Source: Solimicrobium sp040544425 (GTDB lineage Bacteria; Pseudomonadota; Gammaproteobacteria; Burkholderiales; Burkholderiaceae_D). From it: DNA of 64,000 nt. Of the stretch, positions 50,799 to 60,771 are shown piece after piece. Positions within the stretch are counted from its first letter, which is position 1; every line of letters begins with the position of its first letter. Position numbers and translations under genes: made by a program. The stretch is from assembly GCA_040544425.1 (NCBI GenBank), contig JBEONO010000010.1, forward strand, positions 1 to 64,000. The letters are read 5' to 3'. A model generated the notes under the pieces. The model did not search any database. It saw only the letters and a program-made list of their open reading frames with translations, and was not told where the DNA came from.

Positions 50799-52247
50799 AT
50801 GAAACCAATCTGGCTGGTCGACGACGATGAATCAATACGCTGGGTCCTGGAAAAGGCGCTTGCCCGCCAAAATCTGGAAACCCGCAGCTTCAGCAGCGCC
50901 AAGGATGTCCTGGCTGCGCTGGAGCAGGACTCCCCCCAGGTGCTGGTATCGGATATACGCATGCACGGCATGTCTGGTCTGAGTCTGCTGCAAAAGGTCA
51001 AAGAGAAGTTGCCCGGTTTGCCGGTGATTGTCATGACCGCGTTTTCCGATCTGGATTCAGCAGTAGCAGCGTTTCAAGGTGGTGCGTTCGATTATTTGGC
51101 CAAGCCGTTTGATCTTGATAAAGCGGTAGAACTGATCCGCCGCGCGCTGGAAGAAAGTCTGCGCGAAGTGAGTAGCGAACAGATGTCTTCGGAAACCCCG
51201 GAAATTCTTGGCCAGGCAGCTGCGATGCAGGAAGTGTTTCGGGCTATCGGCAGGCTGGCGCAATCCAACATGACGGTGCTGATCACTGGCGAATCCGGAA
51301 CCGGCAAAGAGCTGGTGGCGCGCGCCCTGCACAAACACAGCCCGCGTTCCGCGCAACCGATGATCGCCTTGAACACCGCAGCGATCCCCAAGGATTTGCT
51401 CGAATCTGAACTGTTTGGACATGAACGTGGTGCATTCACCGGTGCACAGACTTTGCGCCGCGGCCGATTTGAACAGGCTGAAGGCGGCACACTGTTTTTG
51501 GATGAGATCGGTGATATGCCGTTCGATCTGCAAACCAGATTATTGCGTGTCCTGTCTGATGGACATTTTTACCGGGTAGGCGGGCACCAGCCGATCAAGT
51601 CAAACGTCAGAGTGATTGCCGCGACCCATCAAAATCTGGAGCAGCGCGTAGCACAAGGTTTGTTCCGGGAAGATCTGTACCATCGCTTGAACGTGATTCG
51701 CCTGCGTATTCCAAGTTTGCGTGAACGACGCGAAGACATCCCGATTCTGACCCGCCACTTTTTACAACAGAGCGCGCAGCAACTCGGTGTTGAAAGTAAA
51801 CGCATGAGCCAGTCCGCCATGCACTATTTAAGTCAGTTGAATTTGCCAGGCAATGTGCGCCAGCTGGAAAATTTATGCAACTGGATCGTGGTGATGGCAC
51901 CGGGCCAGACAGTCGAAATCAAGGATTTGCCGCCCGAACTGTTGGATCCGGCCAGACTGAGCAGCACTGACGATGCTGAAGACCATCCATCACCGGCGCC
52001 CACCAATGGCACAGCGTTGATCGCTTCTGGTTGGCAGTCCCTGCTGGAGGTGGAAGCGGCGGCGCTGCTCAAAACAAATCAGCCCAATGTGATGGAAAAC
52101 CTGAGCAGGCAATTTGAATCGATTTTGATTCGATCGGCCTTGAAATTCACCAACGGGAAAAAACATGAAGCGGCCATTCGCCTGGGTATTGGCAGGAATA
52201 CCATCACGCGCAAACTGGCCGAATTGGATATTGACAGCAAAGAGTAA
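50799..52247 (+). CDS. glnG: Nitrogen regulation response regulator NtrC (GlnG)
   Basis: Sigma-54 enhancer-binding activator. Receiver domain with phospho-acceptor D52 (VSDIRMHG), AAA+ domain with Walker A GESGTGKE at 164-171 and the sigma-54 contact loop GAFTGA at 211-216, and a C-terminal Fis-like helix-turn-helix (AIRLGIGRNTITRKLAEL). The 482-residue length is standard. It should bind the candidate sites before glnA. Confidence 0.97.
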   Translation: MKPIWLVDDDESIRWVLEKALARQNLETRSFSSAKDVLAALEQDSPQVLVSDIRMHGMSGLSLLQKVKEKLPGLPVIVMTAFSDLDSAVAAFQGGAFDYLAKPFDLDKAVELIRRALEESLREVSSEQMSSETPEILGQAAAMQEVFRAIGRLAQSNMTVLITGESGTGKELVARALHKHSPRSAQPMIALNTAAIPKDLLESELFGHERGAFTGAQTLRRGRFEQAEGGTLFLDEIGDMPFDLQTRLLRVLSDGHFYRVGGHQPIKSNVRVIAATHQNLEQRVAQGLFREDLYHRLNVIRLRIPSLRERREDIPILTRHFLQQSAQQLGVESKRMSQSAMHYLSQLNLPGNVRQLENLCNWIVVMAPGQTVEIKDLPPELLDPARLSSTDDAEDHPSPAPTNGTALIASGWQSLLEVEAAALLKTNQPNVMENLSRQFESILIRSALKFTNGKKHEAAIRLGIGRNTITRKLAELDIDSKE

Positions 52248-52424
52248 GGCGGGCCTGCCGGAATATATTTGGTCTGGTATGTTGCAAAAGTAATGAATTT
52301 ATCCTAAAACTAAAGTGAGACAGCCGAATGACTTTGAGTGAGGTTCTGCCAGCAAGGGCACTGCCGGCGCTCAGGTTTAAGGCGGAATGATCGAAAACTT
52401 ACAAAAATTCAAGGGGGGAAAGTC

Positions 52425-53252
52425 ATGAACTTCGACGCATTATTCTTACAGCAGCACGCTTTGCCAACTATTCCCAAGGTCGTTCAGGAAGTCATTGAGA
52501 GTTTCAATAATGACAAAGTGTCAGTGGAAGACATTTCGCGCAAACTGGCTGCCGACCAGGTATTGAGTGCAAAAATTTTAAGGTTGGCAAACTCTTCCTA
52601 CTACCATGTCTCACGCAGTATCGGCACCGTTGACGACGCGGTCTTGATGTTGGGATTCATGACGGTGCGCACGCTGGTAGTGAGTACCGGCTTGACCGGC
52701 GGTTTTAAAAGTGTCGCCGGATTCGACCTGAAAAAATTCTGGCGCTACAGTATGCACACCGCAGTGATTGCCAAATGGCTGGCCAAACAGAAGAAGACCA
52801 ATTCCGATTTTGCCTTCACGGTTGGCATGATGCATGCTATCGGCCAACTGGTGATGCATGCTGCCATGCCCGAGAAAATGCTGGAAGTGGACAAGATCGC
52901 CGGGGCCTTGGATGCGCGGCGATTTGACGTGGAAACCAATTCTTTCGGTTATAACTTTGCCGATGTGGGAGCGGAATTGGCTTCGCGCTGGAAATTTCCA
53001 ACTGAATTTGCGATAGCGATCAAGTCCTTCCCGCATCCGCTGGAACAGGAAAAAATGGATGTCATGGCTGGAATTATTCATATTGCGGCATGGCGTGCGC
53101 GAGCAATCGAGCATAAGCTCGATAAAAATGAATTGCAGGCGACTTTCCCAACTGAAGTTGCGGCGAAACTGAATCTGACGGCGGACCTGGTTTTATCGGA
53201 TATGCCAGATATCGACGAATTGAGCGAGGGTTTGGAAAGTTTAATTAACTAA
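52425..53252 (+). CDS. HDOD-domain signalling protein
   Basis: A 275-residue protein that is essentially one HDOD domain, related to HD phosphohydrolases but usually without their metal residues: LPTIPKVVQEVIESFNN, LSAKILRLANSSYYHVSR, IGTVDDAVLMLGFMTVRTLV and FTVGMMHAIGQLVMHA. Such proteins bind other regulators in stress or cyclic di-GMP signalling. Start is ATG 52425 with a purine-rich site upstream (AGGGGGGAAAG). A terminator follows. Confidence 0.9.
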   Translation: MNFDALFLQQHALPTIPKVVQEVIESFNNDKVSVEDISRKLAADQVLSAKILRLANSSYYHVSRSIGTVDDAVLMLGFMTVRTLVVSTGLTGGFKSVAGFDLKKFWRYSMHTAVIAKWLAKQKKTNSDFAFTVGMMHAIGQLVMHAAMPEKMLEVDKIAGALDARRFDVETNSFGYNFADVGAELASRWKFPTEFAIAIKSFPHPLEQEKMDVMAGIIHIAAWRARAIEHKLDKNELQATFPTEVAAKLNLTADLVLSDMPDIDELSEGLESLIN

Positions 53253-53296
53253 ATCAGTTGATTGCCTGATCGGCAATTGTTTCGTATTTTTGATAG

Positions 53297-53338
53297 AGGT
53301 GACCTGACCATTTTCGGCAGGTCACCTTTTTATTTTTA
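53297..53338 (+). terminator. Rho-independent terminator after the HDOD gene
   Basis: Ten-base stem AGGTGACCTG / CAGGTCACCT with an 11-base loop and a T-rich tail. The rest of the gene-free stretch 53253-53558, ahead of the polysaccharide cluster, holds no gene or promoter I can define. Confidence 0.9.
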
Positions 53339-53558
53339 CCGGGACAAATAGACATGTGCGGCCGAGCGCGATTCGAATTAATTAACAGCACGCCTTGTTT
53401 TTCATTAGAATGGGTGGTCGGTAACAAATGCAAAAATCGCCAATACAAAAAAACATTTTGGATAGTGTGATCCCAGCGACGACTCAGCTGGCCAACGGTA
53501 AATCTGACGGACTGGCCGACGCAAACCGGATCGGGCATAAGTAATAAGAGGGATTAGA

Positions 53559-54671
53559 TTGAAAATAGACAAGAATAAAATTCCAGTGACTCAACCATTT
53601 TTGCCGCCACTTGAGGAATTCATTCCGTATCTTGAACAGATATGGGAAAACAAATGGCTCACTAATAATGGTCCATTTCATGTGCAGCTCGAGGAAGCTT
53701 TATGCAAGTATCTGGGCGTCGAACATATTTCGCTATTTACAAACGGCACGATCGCCTTGATTACAGCATTGCAGGCGCTGAGAATTTCTGGCGAAGTAAT
53801 CACGACACCTTATTCATTCGTTGCAACGAGTCATTCACTGTTATGGAATGGAATCAAGCCGGTATTTGTTGATATCGATCCGCTCACCTATAACATCGAC
53901 CCGGCCAAAATTGAGGCCGCGATTACTTCGCATACTACTGCGATCATGCCAGTCCATTGCTATGGAAATCCCTGCGATGTCGAGGCGATTGAAAAGATCG
54001 CAGACAACTACGGATTGAGAGTGATCTACGACGCGGCACACGCATTTGCGGTTAATTTCAAGGGGCAAAGTCTGCTGCGTCATGGAGATTTATCTGTACT
54101 CAGTTTTCACGCAACCAAGGTATTCAATACTTTTGAAGGCGGTGCCATCGTCAGTCCGGATGCCAAGACCAAACATCGTATCGATCAATTGAAAAATTTT
54201 GGTTTTACCGATGAAGTGACCGTAACCGCTCCAGGTATCAACGGGAAAATGAGCGAAATTAATTCGGCGTTTGGCTTGTTGCAATTGAAGTATATCGATA
54301 GCGCTATGGCTCAACGCAAGAAAGTTGATGAATTCTATCGTCAAAGGCTAGTGGGCATAGATGGCATCAAAATGACAGAATTGCCGCAGGCCGCGAACAG
54401 CAATTACTCATATTTTCCGATTTTGGTAGAGGATGATTATCCGATCAACAGAGATGCGCTGTATGACAAATTGAGGGCAAACGATATTTTGGCACGCCGC
54501 TATTTCTATCCGTTGATTAGCGACATGCCCATGTATCGGGGCATACCCTCATCAACAAATGCAAATCTCCCCGTCTCAAAACATATTTCGGATCGAGTAT
54601 TGTGCCTTCCAATCTACACTGATTTGCCGGTCGATCGGCAGGAGGCAGTGTGTAAGTTGATTGGGGGCTGA
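53559..54671 (+). CDS. DegT/DnrJ/EryC1-family sugar aminotransferase
   Basis: A 370-residue PLP enzyme that aminates a nucleotide-linked keto sugar. Typical blocks: ENKWLTNNGPFHVQLEEAL, SLFTNGTIALITALQAL, VITTPYSFVATSHSLLWNG and the PLP lysine in SFHATKVFNTFEGG (about residue 188). The start is TTG at 53559 behind GAGGGA; no ATG is better placed. It opens the polysaccharide cluster, and the acyltransferase directly after it probably acylates the new amino group. Confidence 0.92.
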   Translation: MKIDKNKIPVTQPFLPPLEEFIPYLEQIWENKWLTNNGPFHVQLEEALCKYLGVEHISLFTNGTIALITALQALRISGEVITTPYSFVATSHSLLWNGIKPVFVDIDPLTYNIDPAKIEAAITSHTTAIMPVHCYGNPCDVEAIEKIADNYGLRVIYDAAHAFAVNFKGQSLLRHGDLSVLSFHATKVFNTFEGGAIVSPDAKTKHRIDQLKNFGFTDEVTVTAPGINGKMSEINSAFGLLQLKYIDSAMAQRKKVDEFYRQRLVGIDGIKMTELPQAANSNYSYFPILVEDDYPINRDALYDKLRANDILARRYFYPLISDMPMYRGIPSSTNANLPVSKHISDRVLCLPIYTDLPVDRQEAVCKLIGG

Positions 54672-54673
54672 AG

Positions 54674-55246
54674 ATGGCGATGCTTAGCAGAGCGGCGATC
54701 GAAAACATGGGATTTAAGCAGGTCGGAAATAACGTTTCAATTTCCGACAAGGCCTCGTTTTATAACTGCCCGAATATTGAAATTGGAGACAACTCCAGGA
54801 TAGACGATTTTTGTATCCTGTCTGCTGGGACCGGTGGCATCTCGATTGGGCGTCATGTTCATGTGGCGTCGTATTCGTCCTTGATTGGATCTGGCAATAT
54901 CACTCTGGATGACTTTTCCGGGTTGTCATCACGCGTGACCATCTATTCAAGCACTGATGACTATTCAGGCACTCATCTGACGAACCCAACTGTTCCCAAG
55001 AAATTCACGCATGTTCTGACTGCTGACGTTCTTATTTGCAGGCACGTAATCATAGGATGTGGCGCTGTAGTTTTGCCGGGCATTCGTTTGGAGCAGGGAG
55101 TAGCGATTGGGGCGCTAAGTTTGGTCAACAGAGACTGTAAAGAATTTGGTATTTATGCTGGAACCCCAGCCCGCTTTCTTAAAGCCAGATCCCGGAAACT
55201 GCTTGAGCTTGAAGAGTTGCTAAAAAACGAGAATCAGGTTCAATAA
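54674..55246 (+). CDS. Hexapeptide-repeat acyltransferase (left-handed beta-helix)
   Basis: A 190-residue acyltransferase of the LbH family. Hexapeptide-like repeats run from about residue 25 to 165 (IEIGDNSRIDDFC, ISIGRHVHVASYSSLIGSG, then VIIGCGAVVLPG) and end in GIYAGTPARFLK, the usual close of WbbJ/CysE-like transferases. It likely acetylates the amino sugar made by the aminotransferase two bases upstream; the exact sugar and acyl group are unknown. ATG at 54680 is an alternative start. Confidence 0.88.
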   Translation: MAMLSRAAIENMGFKQVGNNVSISDKASFYNCPNIEIGDNSRIDDFCILSAGTGGISIGRHVHVASYSSLIGSGNITLDDFSGLSSRVTIYSSTDDYSGTHLTNPTVPKKFTHVLTADVLICRHVIIGCGAVVLPGIRLEQGVAIGALSLVNRDCKEFGIYAGTPARFLKARSRKLLELEELLKNENQVQ

Positions 55247-55247
55247 T

Positions 55248-56723
55248 TTGATCAGTTTAAATAAAAATATCCTGGCCAATTTCATTGGTGTAGCCGTCAC
55301 CACGCTCCTGACGCTGATCGTTGTACCTTTCTACTTAAAAAATTTGGGACCGGCTGCATACGGACTGGTCGGTATCTCAACCATGATTCAGGGCTGGATC
55401 ATGTTGCTCAATGCCGGATTGGCGCCAGTGGCAGGCAGGCAGGCGGCTCAGGCTCATATTGGTGCAGTCGATTGGGCAAGTACCGCAAGATTTTTCCGAA
55501 CCGTAGACTGGTTTTTGATCGCAATTTCCTTGCCCATTATTGTGCTGGCGTTTGTCCTGCGCTATTGGTTGGCTGAACACTGGTTAGGTAAAAATAATCT
55601 AGGCGCCGATACGATCGCATTGAGTATTGTTTTATTGGTGATCATGACTTTGATTCGATTGGCCACCAATGTCAGTAGGGGCATTATTGCCAATGTTGAG
55701 GCGCAAATCTGGCTCAACCTCAATTTAATTTTTTTTAATTTTCTGCGATTTGCGGTCTCGATTCCCTTGGTGGCGCACTGGCAAAGTATCACGACCTTGT
55801 TTTATTGGTGGGTGTTTGTCGCCATTGCTGAGTATGTCAGCGTGCAATTGAAGATCGCCCGATTGGTCCCGGTCAACATGCCTTATTTTGTCTTTGATTT
55901 CAATGAGCTGAAAAAACATGGAAAAATGGCCGCGACCCTGGCTTTGACCAGTAGCATCTGGGTAGTGATTACCAATCTGGATAAGCTGCTTTTGTCTGGG
56001 ATATTGTCGCTGGCAGACTATGGATACTTCAATGTTGCGACCCTGCTTGCCGGCGGCGTGTTATCGCTGACGCAGCCAATTTCACAGGCATTTCAACCAC
56101 GCTTGACGAAAGCATTCACGCAAGGCGGTGTTGATGAAGCATGCTTAGAACTGCGGCGCTGCACAAGGTGGGTCATATTGCTGATTATGCCGGTAGGCGC
56201 TGTGATTTTTGCGATGCCGGAATCGATTTTATACCTGTGGACCCGCGATCACGCGGTCGCCGCAAACGCCGCAATGATATTGCGAGGCTATGTGCTGGGC
56301 AGTACCTTGATTGCGGTAGGCAGCATTCTGTATATTTATCAGGTCGCGATAGGAAATGTGCGTTGGCATCTGCGGGGAAATCTGATGTTCGCCCTAATTC
56401 TTTTTCCGACGCTGCCGGTGGTAGTTAAACTTTATGGCGCGCAAGGTGCAGCGTGGTTATGGGCCGGATTTAATCTGTTCTTGTTCATATTCTGGAACGC
56501 CATCCTGTTAAAAAAACTGGCGCGTCCTTTGTATCCTGCCTGGTTAGTCACTGACACGCTTTATCCGATGCTGATCAGTTTTGGTCTTGCCTGTGCCGCC
56601 GATTATTTTTACCTGAGACAAATTGAAAGCACTATTTGCCTGCTTGCCTCGATTGTTGCACTATCTGGGTTTATCTCTATCGTCCTTTGGTTCCTATCAC
56701 TAAACAGAGAGCTTAAACGCTAG
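55248..56723 (+). CDS. Polysaccharide unit flippase (Wzx-like)
   Basis: A 491-residue membrane protein with about 12-14 hydrophobic segments of the MATE/Wzx type, starting NKNILANFIGVAVTTLLTLIVVPFYL. It would flip undecaprenyl-linked oligosaccharide to the periplasm. The start is TTG 55248 with only a weak ribosome site, one base after the acyltransferase stop. Wzx proteins diverge strongly, so the name rests on topology and context. Confidence 0.88.
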   Translation: MISLNKNILANFIGVAVTTLLTLIVVPFYLKNLGPAAYGLVGISTMIQGWIMLLNAGLAPVAGRQAAQAHIGAVDWASTARFFRTVDWFLIAISLPIIVLAFVLRYWLAEHWLGKNNLGADTIALSIVLLVIMTLIRLATNVSRGIIANVEAQIWLNLNLIFFNFLRFAVSIPLVAHWQSITTLFYWWVFVAIAEYVSVQLKIARLVPVNMPYFVFDFNELKKHGKMAATLALTSSIWVVITNLDKLLLSGILSLADYGYFNVATLLAGGVLSLTQPISQAFQPRLTKAFTQGGVDEACLELRRCTRWVILLIMPVGAVIFAMPESILYLWTRDHAVAANAAMILRGYVLGSTLIAVGSILYIYQVAIGNVRWHLRGNLMFALILFPTLPVVVKLYGAQGAAWLWAGFNLFLFIFWNAILLKKLARPLYPAWLVTDTLYPMLISFGLACAADYFYLRQIESTICLLASIVALSGFISIVLWFLSLNRELKR

Positions 56724-56724
56724 C

Positions 56725-57630
56725 ATGACTCCTACAATTTCAGTCTGTATTGTTACCTATAACCATGAAAAATATATACGACACTGCCTGCAAAGCGTCG
56801 TCGATCAAAAGGTCGATGCTGAATTCGAAGTGATTGTCTGTGACGATTGTTCGACGGATCAGACGCCAAAAATTATTGAAGAATTTGCCCAAGCCTATCC
56901 ATCAATCATCAAGCCGGTACTGTTGAAGAAAAATGTCGGTGCATTTAAAAACTTCATTCAGACACATAATCGTGCTGCAGGTGAATTTGTGTCCCATTGC
57001 GACGGGGATGATTATTTTTTACCAGGAAAATTGCAATCGCAATTTGACTATTTATCGAAACATCAATATTGTTCGGTAACCTGGCACCAGATGAAAATTG
57101 AACAAGGCGATCAGACGTATTACCCAGGCAATCCGCGCACTTACTTAAAGGACGGCATTGTGGATTTGCCTACATTATTGCGGATGGGATCAATAGGATC
57201 GCACAGTTCAATTATGTACCGACGATCAGCGAGGAAAACAAGCAACGAAGAATTGAAATTGCTGGATTACTACTATGCGCTTGAATTTCTTCAATCTGGA
57301 TATGGATATTTTATTGAGGCCAGTCTTGGTGTGTATCGCAAAGATCCGGTTGGCGGATCATTTACTTCTTCCCGTGATGGATATATTCAAACCAAAAAAA
57401 TGCTGGCCAGGCATTATGCCGAATTCTTGAATTCAAACCCCCAATACCGCAAAGACATTTTTGTTGGGGCCTTGTTTAATTTTGTTTATGATCTTATTAG
57501 CTTCCGCGAGAGCTGCCTGGAGTTTTTGGTCGTATTGATTCGATCATTCAGCGCTTCAGCTATCTTGGATCTGATTACAGTGGTTAAAATAAAAATCCGG
57601 TTGGCGAAACGAGTTGACGTGGATGGTTGA
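56725..57630 (+). CDS. Glycosyltransferase family 2
   Basis: A 301-residue GT-A transferase: TISVCIVTYNHEKYIRHCL at the start, VIVCDDCSTDQTPKIIEEF, and the DGDD motif in VSHCDGDDYFLP that binds the metal and nucleotide sugar. It ends in a hydrophobic amphipathic helix that may touch the membrane. It should add one sugar to the lipid-linked unit. It starts one base after the flippase stop. Confidence 0.92.
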   Translation: MTPTISVCIVTYNHEKYIRHCLQSVVDQKVDAEFEVIVCDDCSTDQTPKIIEEFAQAYPSIIKPVLLKKNVGAFKNFIQTHNRAAGEFVSHCDGDDYFLPGKLQSQFDYLSKHQYCSVTWHQMKIEQGDQTYYPGNPRTYLKDGIVDLPTLLRMGSIGSHSSIMYRRSARKTSNEELKLLDYYYALEFLQSGYGYFIEASLGVYRKDPVGGSFTSSRDGYIQTKKMLARHYAEFLNSNPQYRKDIFVGALFNFVYDLISFRESCLEFLVVLIRSFSASAILDLITVVKIKIRLAKRVDVDG

Positions 57631-57696
57631 CGGCGCGCCATGGCATTGTTTTGGGTCCATTCTATTTTTACAATTCAGGTTTCCAATTTTGATGAT

Positions 57697-58647
57697 ATGA
57701 AGGTTTGCGTGACCGGTTCGGCCGGATTTATTGGGAGCATTCTTGCAAGTCGTCTTCGCAGCGATGGGGTAGAGTTGCGACTGTTAACTCGCCAGGTAAT
57801 CGCGGACAATGACGAATATTTTACTGCCGACTTGACTGACAACGCAGCCTCGCTGCAAGGCTTGTTGGATGATGTTGAGGTAATTTATCACTGCGCGGGC
57901 GAGACAAAAAATATCGCGAAGATGGCTTCTCTGCATGTGCTGGGCACCAGGAAAATGCTGGATGCTGTGAGTAACCATATCGCAGCTACCGGAAAACCTC
58001 TTCACTGGGTTCAATTGAGTAGCGTCGGGGCGTATGGCCCCCCCAAAGGCCGAGCTGACACTGTGCGTGAAATTCTGGAAACGACAGAGGCAGCGCCTGT
58101 TGGAGAGTACGAAGTCACTAAAACGCAGGCTGATGAATTGATTATCGATTACGCCCAGAGGGAGCCTTTGTTCACTTACTCAATTTTGCGACCATCAATA
58201 GTCATTGGAAAAAACATGACGAATCAGTCGGTCAGGTCGCTGGTCAACGTGATCAGGAGGAAATTATTTTTTTATATTGGATCGACTTCGGCTGTTGCGA
58301 CCTATGTGCATGTCGACGACGTGGTTGATGCGCTAGTTTTGTGTGGCACTGACGTGCGTGCAAAAGGGCAGATATTTAACTTGTCGAATGACTGCAAACT
58401 ATCTGAAGTCGTAGCAGCTGTCGCGCAACGTGCTGGTATTGCCGCCCCGACTTTGTGCGTGCCGGAACGGCTGTTGAGAGTTTTGGTAAATGTTTTTTCG
58501 TATGCAGGGAAAATCCCGCTCACGCAAGATCGGATTGACGCAATGGTAAAGCGCACTCGCTATTCAAATGAAAAAATTGCCAAGGTATTGGGTTATACAC
58601 CGAGCCGTTCGATTCCACGCTCGATTGCAAGCCTGTTTGATGAATAA
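57697..58647 (+). CDS. NAD-dependent sugar epimerase/dehydratase (extended SDR)
   Basis: A 316-residue Rossmann protein with CVTGSAGFIGS at the start and the catalytic block SSVGAYGPP, then YEVTKTQADELI holding the Tyr and Lys of the SDR triad. It probably acts on a nucleotide sugar or lipid-linked sugar. Start is ATG 57697, which puts the glycine motif in its usual place; an ATG at 57640 would add 19 residues. The stop overlaps the next gene by eight bases. Confidence 0.88.
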   Translation: MKVCVTGSAGFIGSILASRLRSDGVELRLLTRQVIADNDEYFTADLTDNAASLQGLLDDVEVIYHCAGETKNIAKMASLHVLGTRKMLDAVSNHIAATGKPLHWVQLSSVGAYGPPKGRADTVREILETTEAAPVGEYEVTKTQADELIIDYAQREPLFTYSILRPSIVIGKNMTNQSVRSLVNVIRRKLFFYIGSTSAVATYVHVDDVVDALVLCGTDVRAKGQIFNLSNDCKLSEVVAAVAQRAGIAAPTLCVPERLLRVLVNVFSYAGKIPLTQDRIDAMVKRTRYSNEKIAKVLGYTPSRSIPRSIASLFDE

Positions 58648-59797
58648 GATACCCAGAAAAATATGCATTGTTGCGACAGTGCCGTTTGCGCTGAAAGTTT
58701 TTATGCGCGCCCATATCGAAATGCTGGCCCAGCAAAATGAAGTGACGCTGGTCACGCGTGGAAGTGCGTCGGAAATGCAGCAATTGCTCGGTCCAAACGT
58801 CAGCTTTATCAACGTGAATTTCGCAAGAAAAATTTCATTTGGTGCCGATCTGCTGGCTCTATTTGCTTTATTTGGAATATTCAAAAAATATCGGTTTGAC
58901 GTTGTACATTCCTTGATGCCAAAAACCGGATTGCTGGCTATGCTGGCAGCCTATTTTTCTGGCGTTCCCCATCGGATTCATACTTTTACCGGCCAGGTAT
59001 GGTTGAACAAGGCTGGCTTAGGTCGGTCAATATTGAAAACGTTTGACAGGCTAATTGCTTTCCTGGCCACTGGACTGCTGACCGATAGCGCTTCCCAAAG
59101 AGCATTTTTGATCGAACAAAAAATTGTACAAGGCCAAAGGATTGCAGTGCTTGGGCATGGTTCTGTTTGTGGCGTGGATCTCGATCGATTCAAACCGAAT
59201 TCGCTAATCAGGGGAAATATCCGATTGGAACTGGGTATACCTGCGGCAGCGACAGTCGTATTGTTTGTGGGGCGCGTCAACCAGGATAAGGGGGTCCTGG
59301 ACCTTGCGAAGGCATTCGTGCAAATCAGTAAAGCGCTGCCGGAAATGCATTTGCTTCTGGTTGGTCCTGATGAAGGCAATCTGAACCAGCTTTTGCAGGA
59401 AGTGTTGGCTCCTTGTGGTCCCAAATACCACCGAATTGGTTACACCGATCGTCCCGAAGACTATATGGCTTGCTCAGATATATTTTGTCTGCCGAGTTAT
59501 CGGGAAGGGTTTGGATCAGTTATCATTGAAGCGGCCGCCGTCGGGCTGCCAGCCGTCGCCTCCCGAATCTATGGGTTGACCGATGCAGTTTGCGACGAAG
59601 TGACGGGGATTTTGCACGAAGTTAAGAATGTACAGCAGATCAGTGATGCGCTGGTTCGTTTGGCAACAGATGAAAATTTGAGGGCCACCATGTCTTTGGC
59701 AGCGCAAGAACGAGCTCGGAGCCTGTATTCTCAAAACATAATAACCAATGAAATGCGTCGCTATTACGATGGGTTTCTTTTTTCCAGATCCCGATGA
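58640..59797 (+). CDS. Glycosyltransferase family 4 (group 1)
   Basis: A 385-residue GT-B transferase. The N-domain starts KICIVATVPFALKVFMRAHIE; the donor-site blocks are LFVGRVNQDKGVLDLAKAF and the EX7E motif in SYREGFGSVIIEAAAVGLPA. Start is ATG 58640, overlapping the epimerase stop; the upstream part of the open frame lies inside that gene. It adds a sugar to the growing unit; donor and acceptor are unknown. Confidence 0.93.
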   Translation: MNKIPRKICIVATVPFALKVFMRAHIEMLAQQNEVTLVTRGSASEMQQLLGPNVSFINVNFARKISFGADLLALFALFGIFKKYRFDVVHSLMPKTGLLAMLAAYFSGVPHRIHTFTGQVWLNKAGLGRSILKTFDRLIAFLATGLLTDSASQRAFLIEQKIVQGQRIAVLGHGSVCGVDLDRFKPNSLIRGNIRLELGIPAAATVVLFVGRVNQDKGVLDLAKAFVQISKALPEMHLLLVGPDEGNLNQLLQEVLAPCGPKYHRIGYTDRPEDYMACSDIFCLPSYREGFGSVIIEAAAVGLPAVASRIYGLTDAVCDEVTGILHEVKNVQQISDALVRLATDENLRATMSLAAQERARSLYSQNIITNEMRRYYDGFLFSRSR

Positions 59798-60750
59798 CTA
59801 AACTTCATAACCGTATTCTTTTAACAGGTGCCAGTGGATTTGTTGGTCGATCACTCGCGACCTCGTTGATTGACGTGTGCACGTCTGTGCGCTGCGCAGT
59901 CAGGACAGAACTGGATTTGCCAGGTGCCGAGATTGTGCACGTGCCGTCTATCGATAATTTGACGGTCTGGAATAAAGAGCTAAAAGGAATCGATACGATA
60001 ATCCATTGCGCTGGTCGTGCGCATATCATGAATGAGTTGTTTCCCTCTCCCTTGCATGAATACAGAAAAATAAACGTTGGTGGAACAATTAATTTGGCTC
60101 GGCAGGCAGTCGCTGCTGGCGTGAAGCGGTTTATTTTTTTGAGCTCAGTGAAAGTCAATGGCGAGCAAACATTGAAGGGGCAGCCGTTTACTGAAAATGA
60201 TTTGCCATCGCCGCAAAATCCCTACGCAATTTCAAAATTTGAAGCGGAGAAGGCTTTATTTGACCTTGCTCGGGAAACCGATCTGGAGGTGGTCGTTATT
60301 CGACCAACGCTGGTGTACGGCTGTGGGGTGAAGGCGAATTTCTTTACCATGCTGCGCATGGTCAAATTAGGCATGCCGCTGCCCTTTGGTTCAATAGAAA
60401 ATAAACGAAGCTTTGTGTATTTGGAAAACTTGAACAGTTTGATCATTCGGTGCATCGATCACCCTAAAGCTGCAAATCAATTATTCCTGGCCTCGGATGG
60501 CAACGATCTGTCGACGACGGAATTGTTGCGCCATTGTGGCGAAGCGATGGGAGTGAGCGTTTATCTGATTCCAATTCCAGAAAGCTGGTGCATGTTAAGT
60601 GCATCCTTGCTGGGGCAAAGCGATGCCATCCAACGTTTATGTGGTTCGTTACAGGTTGATATCAGTAAGTCGAAAAAATTATTGGGATGGAACCCGCCAA
60701 TCTCGGTGCAGGCCGGGTTGCAAAAAACGGTGCAGAATTTGCTGATATGA
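59794..60750 (+). CDS. NAD-dependent sugar epimerase/reductase
   Basis: A 318-residue extended SDR: RILLTGASGFVGRSLAT at the start, FLSSVKVNGEQTLKG for the Ser region, and NPYAISKFEAEKAL with the catalytic Tyr and Lys. Members next to a phosphoglycosyltransferase often act on the first sugar (for example in making QuiNAc or FucNAc). It overlaps the glycosyltransferase stop by four bases (ATGA) and is followed 21 bases later by that transferase. Confidence 0.9.
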   Translation: MTKLHNRILLTGASGFVGRSLATSLIDVCTSVRCAVRTELDLPGAEIVHVPSIDNLTVWNKELKGIDTIIHCAGRAHIMNELFPSPLHEYRKINVGGTINLARQAVAAGVKRFIFLSSVKVNGEQTLKGQPFTENDLPSPQNPYAISKFEAEKALFDLARETDLEVVVIRPTLVYGCGVKANFFTMLRMVKLGMPLPFGSIENKRSFVYLENLNSLIIRCIDHPKAANQLFLASDGNDLSTTELLRHCGEAMGVSVYLIPIPESWCMLSASLLGQSDAIQRLCGSLQVDISKSKKLLGWNPPISVQAGLQKTVQNLLI

Positions 60751-60771
60751 ATAACGTAGATGTTTGGAACA

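Noticed and set aside
53254..53538. A 94-codon minus-strand frame between the HDOD gene and the polysaccharide cluster.
   Set aside because: It runs through the HDOD terminator and shows no protein-like pattern.
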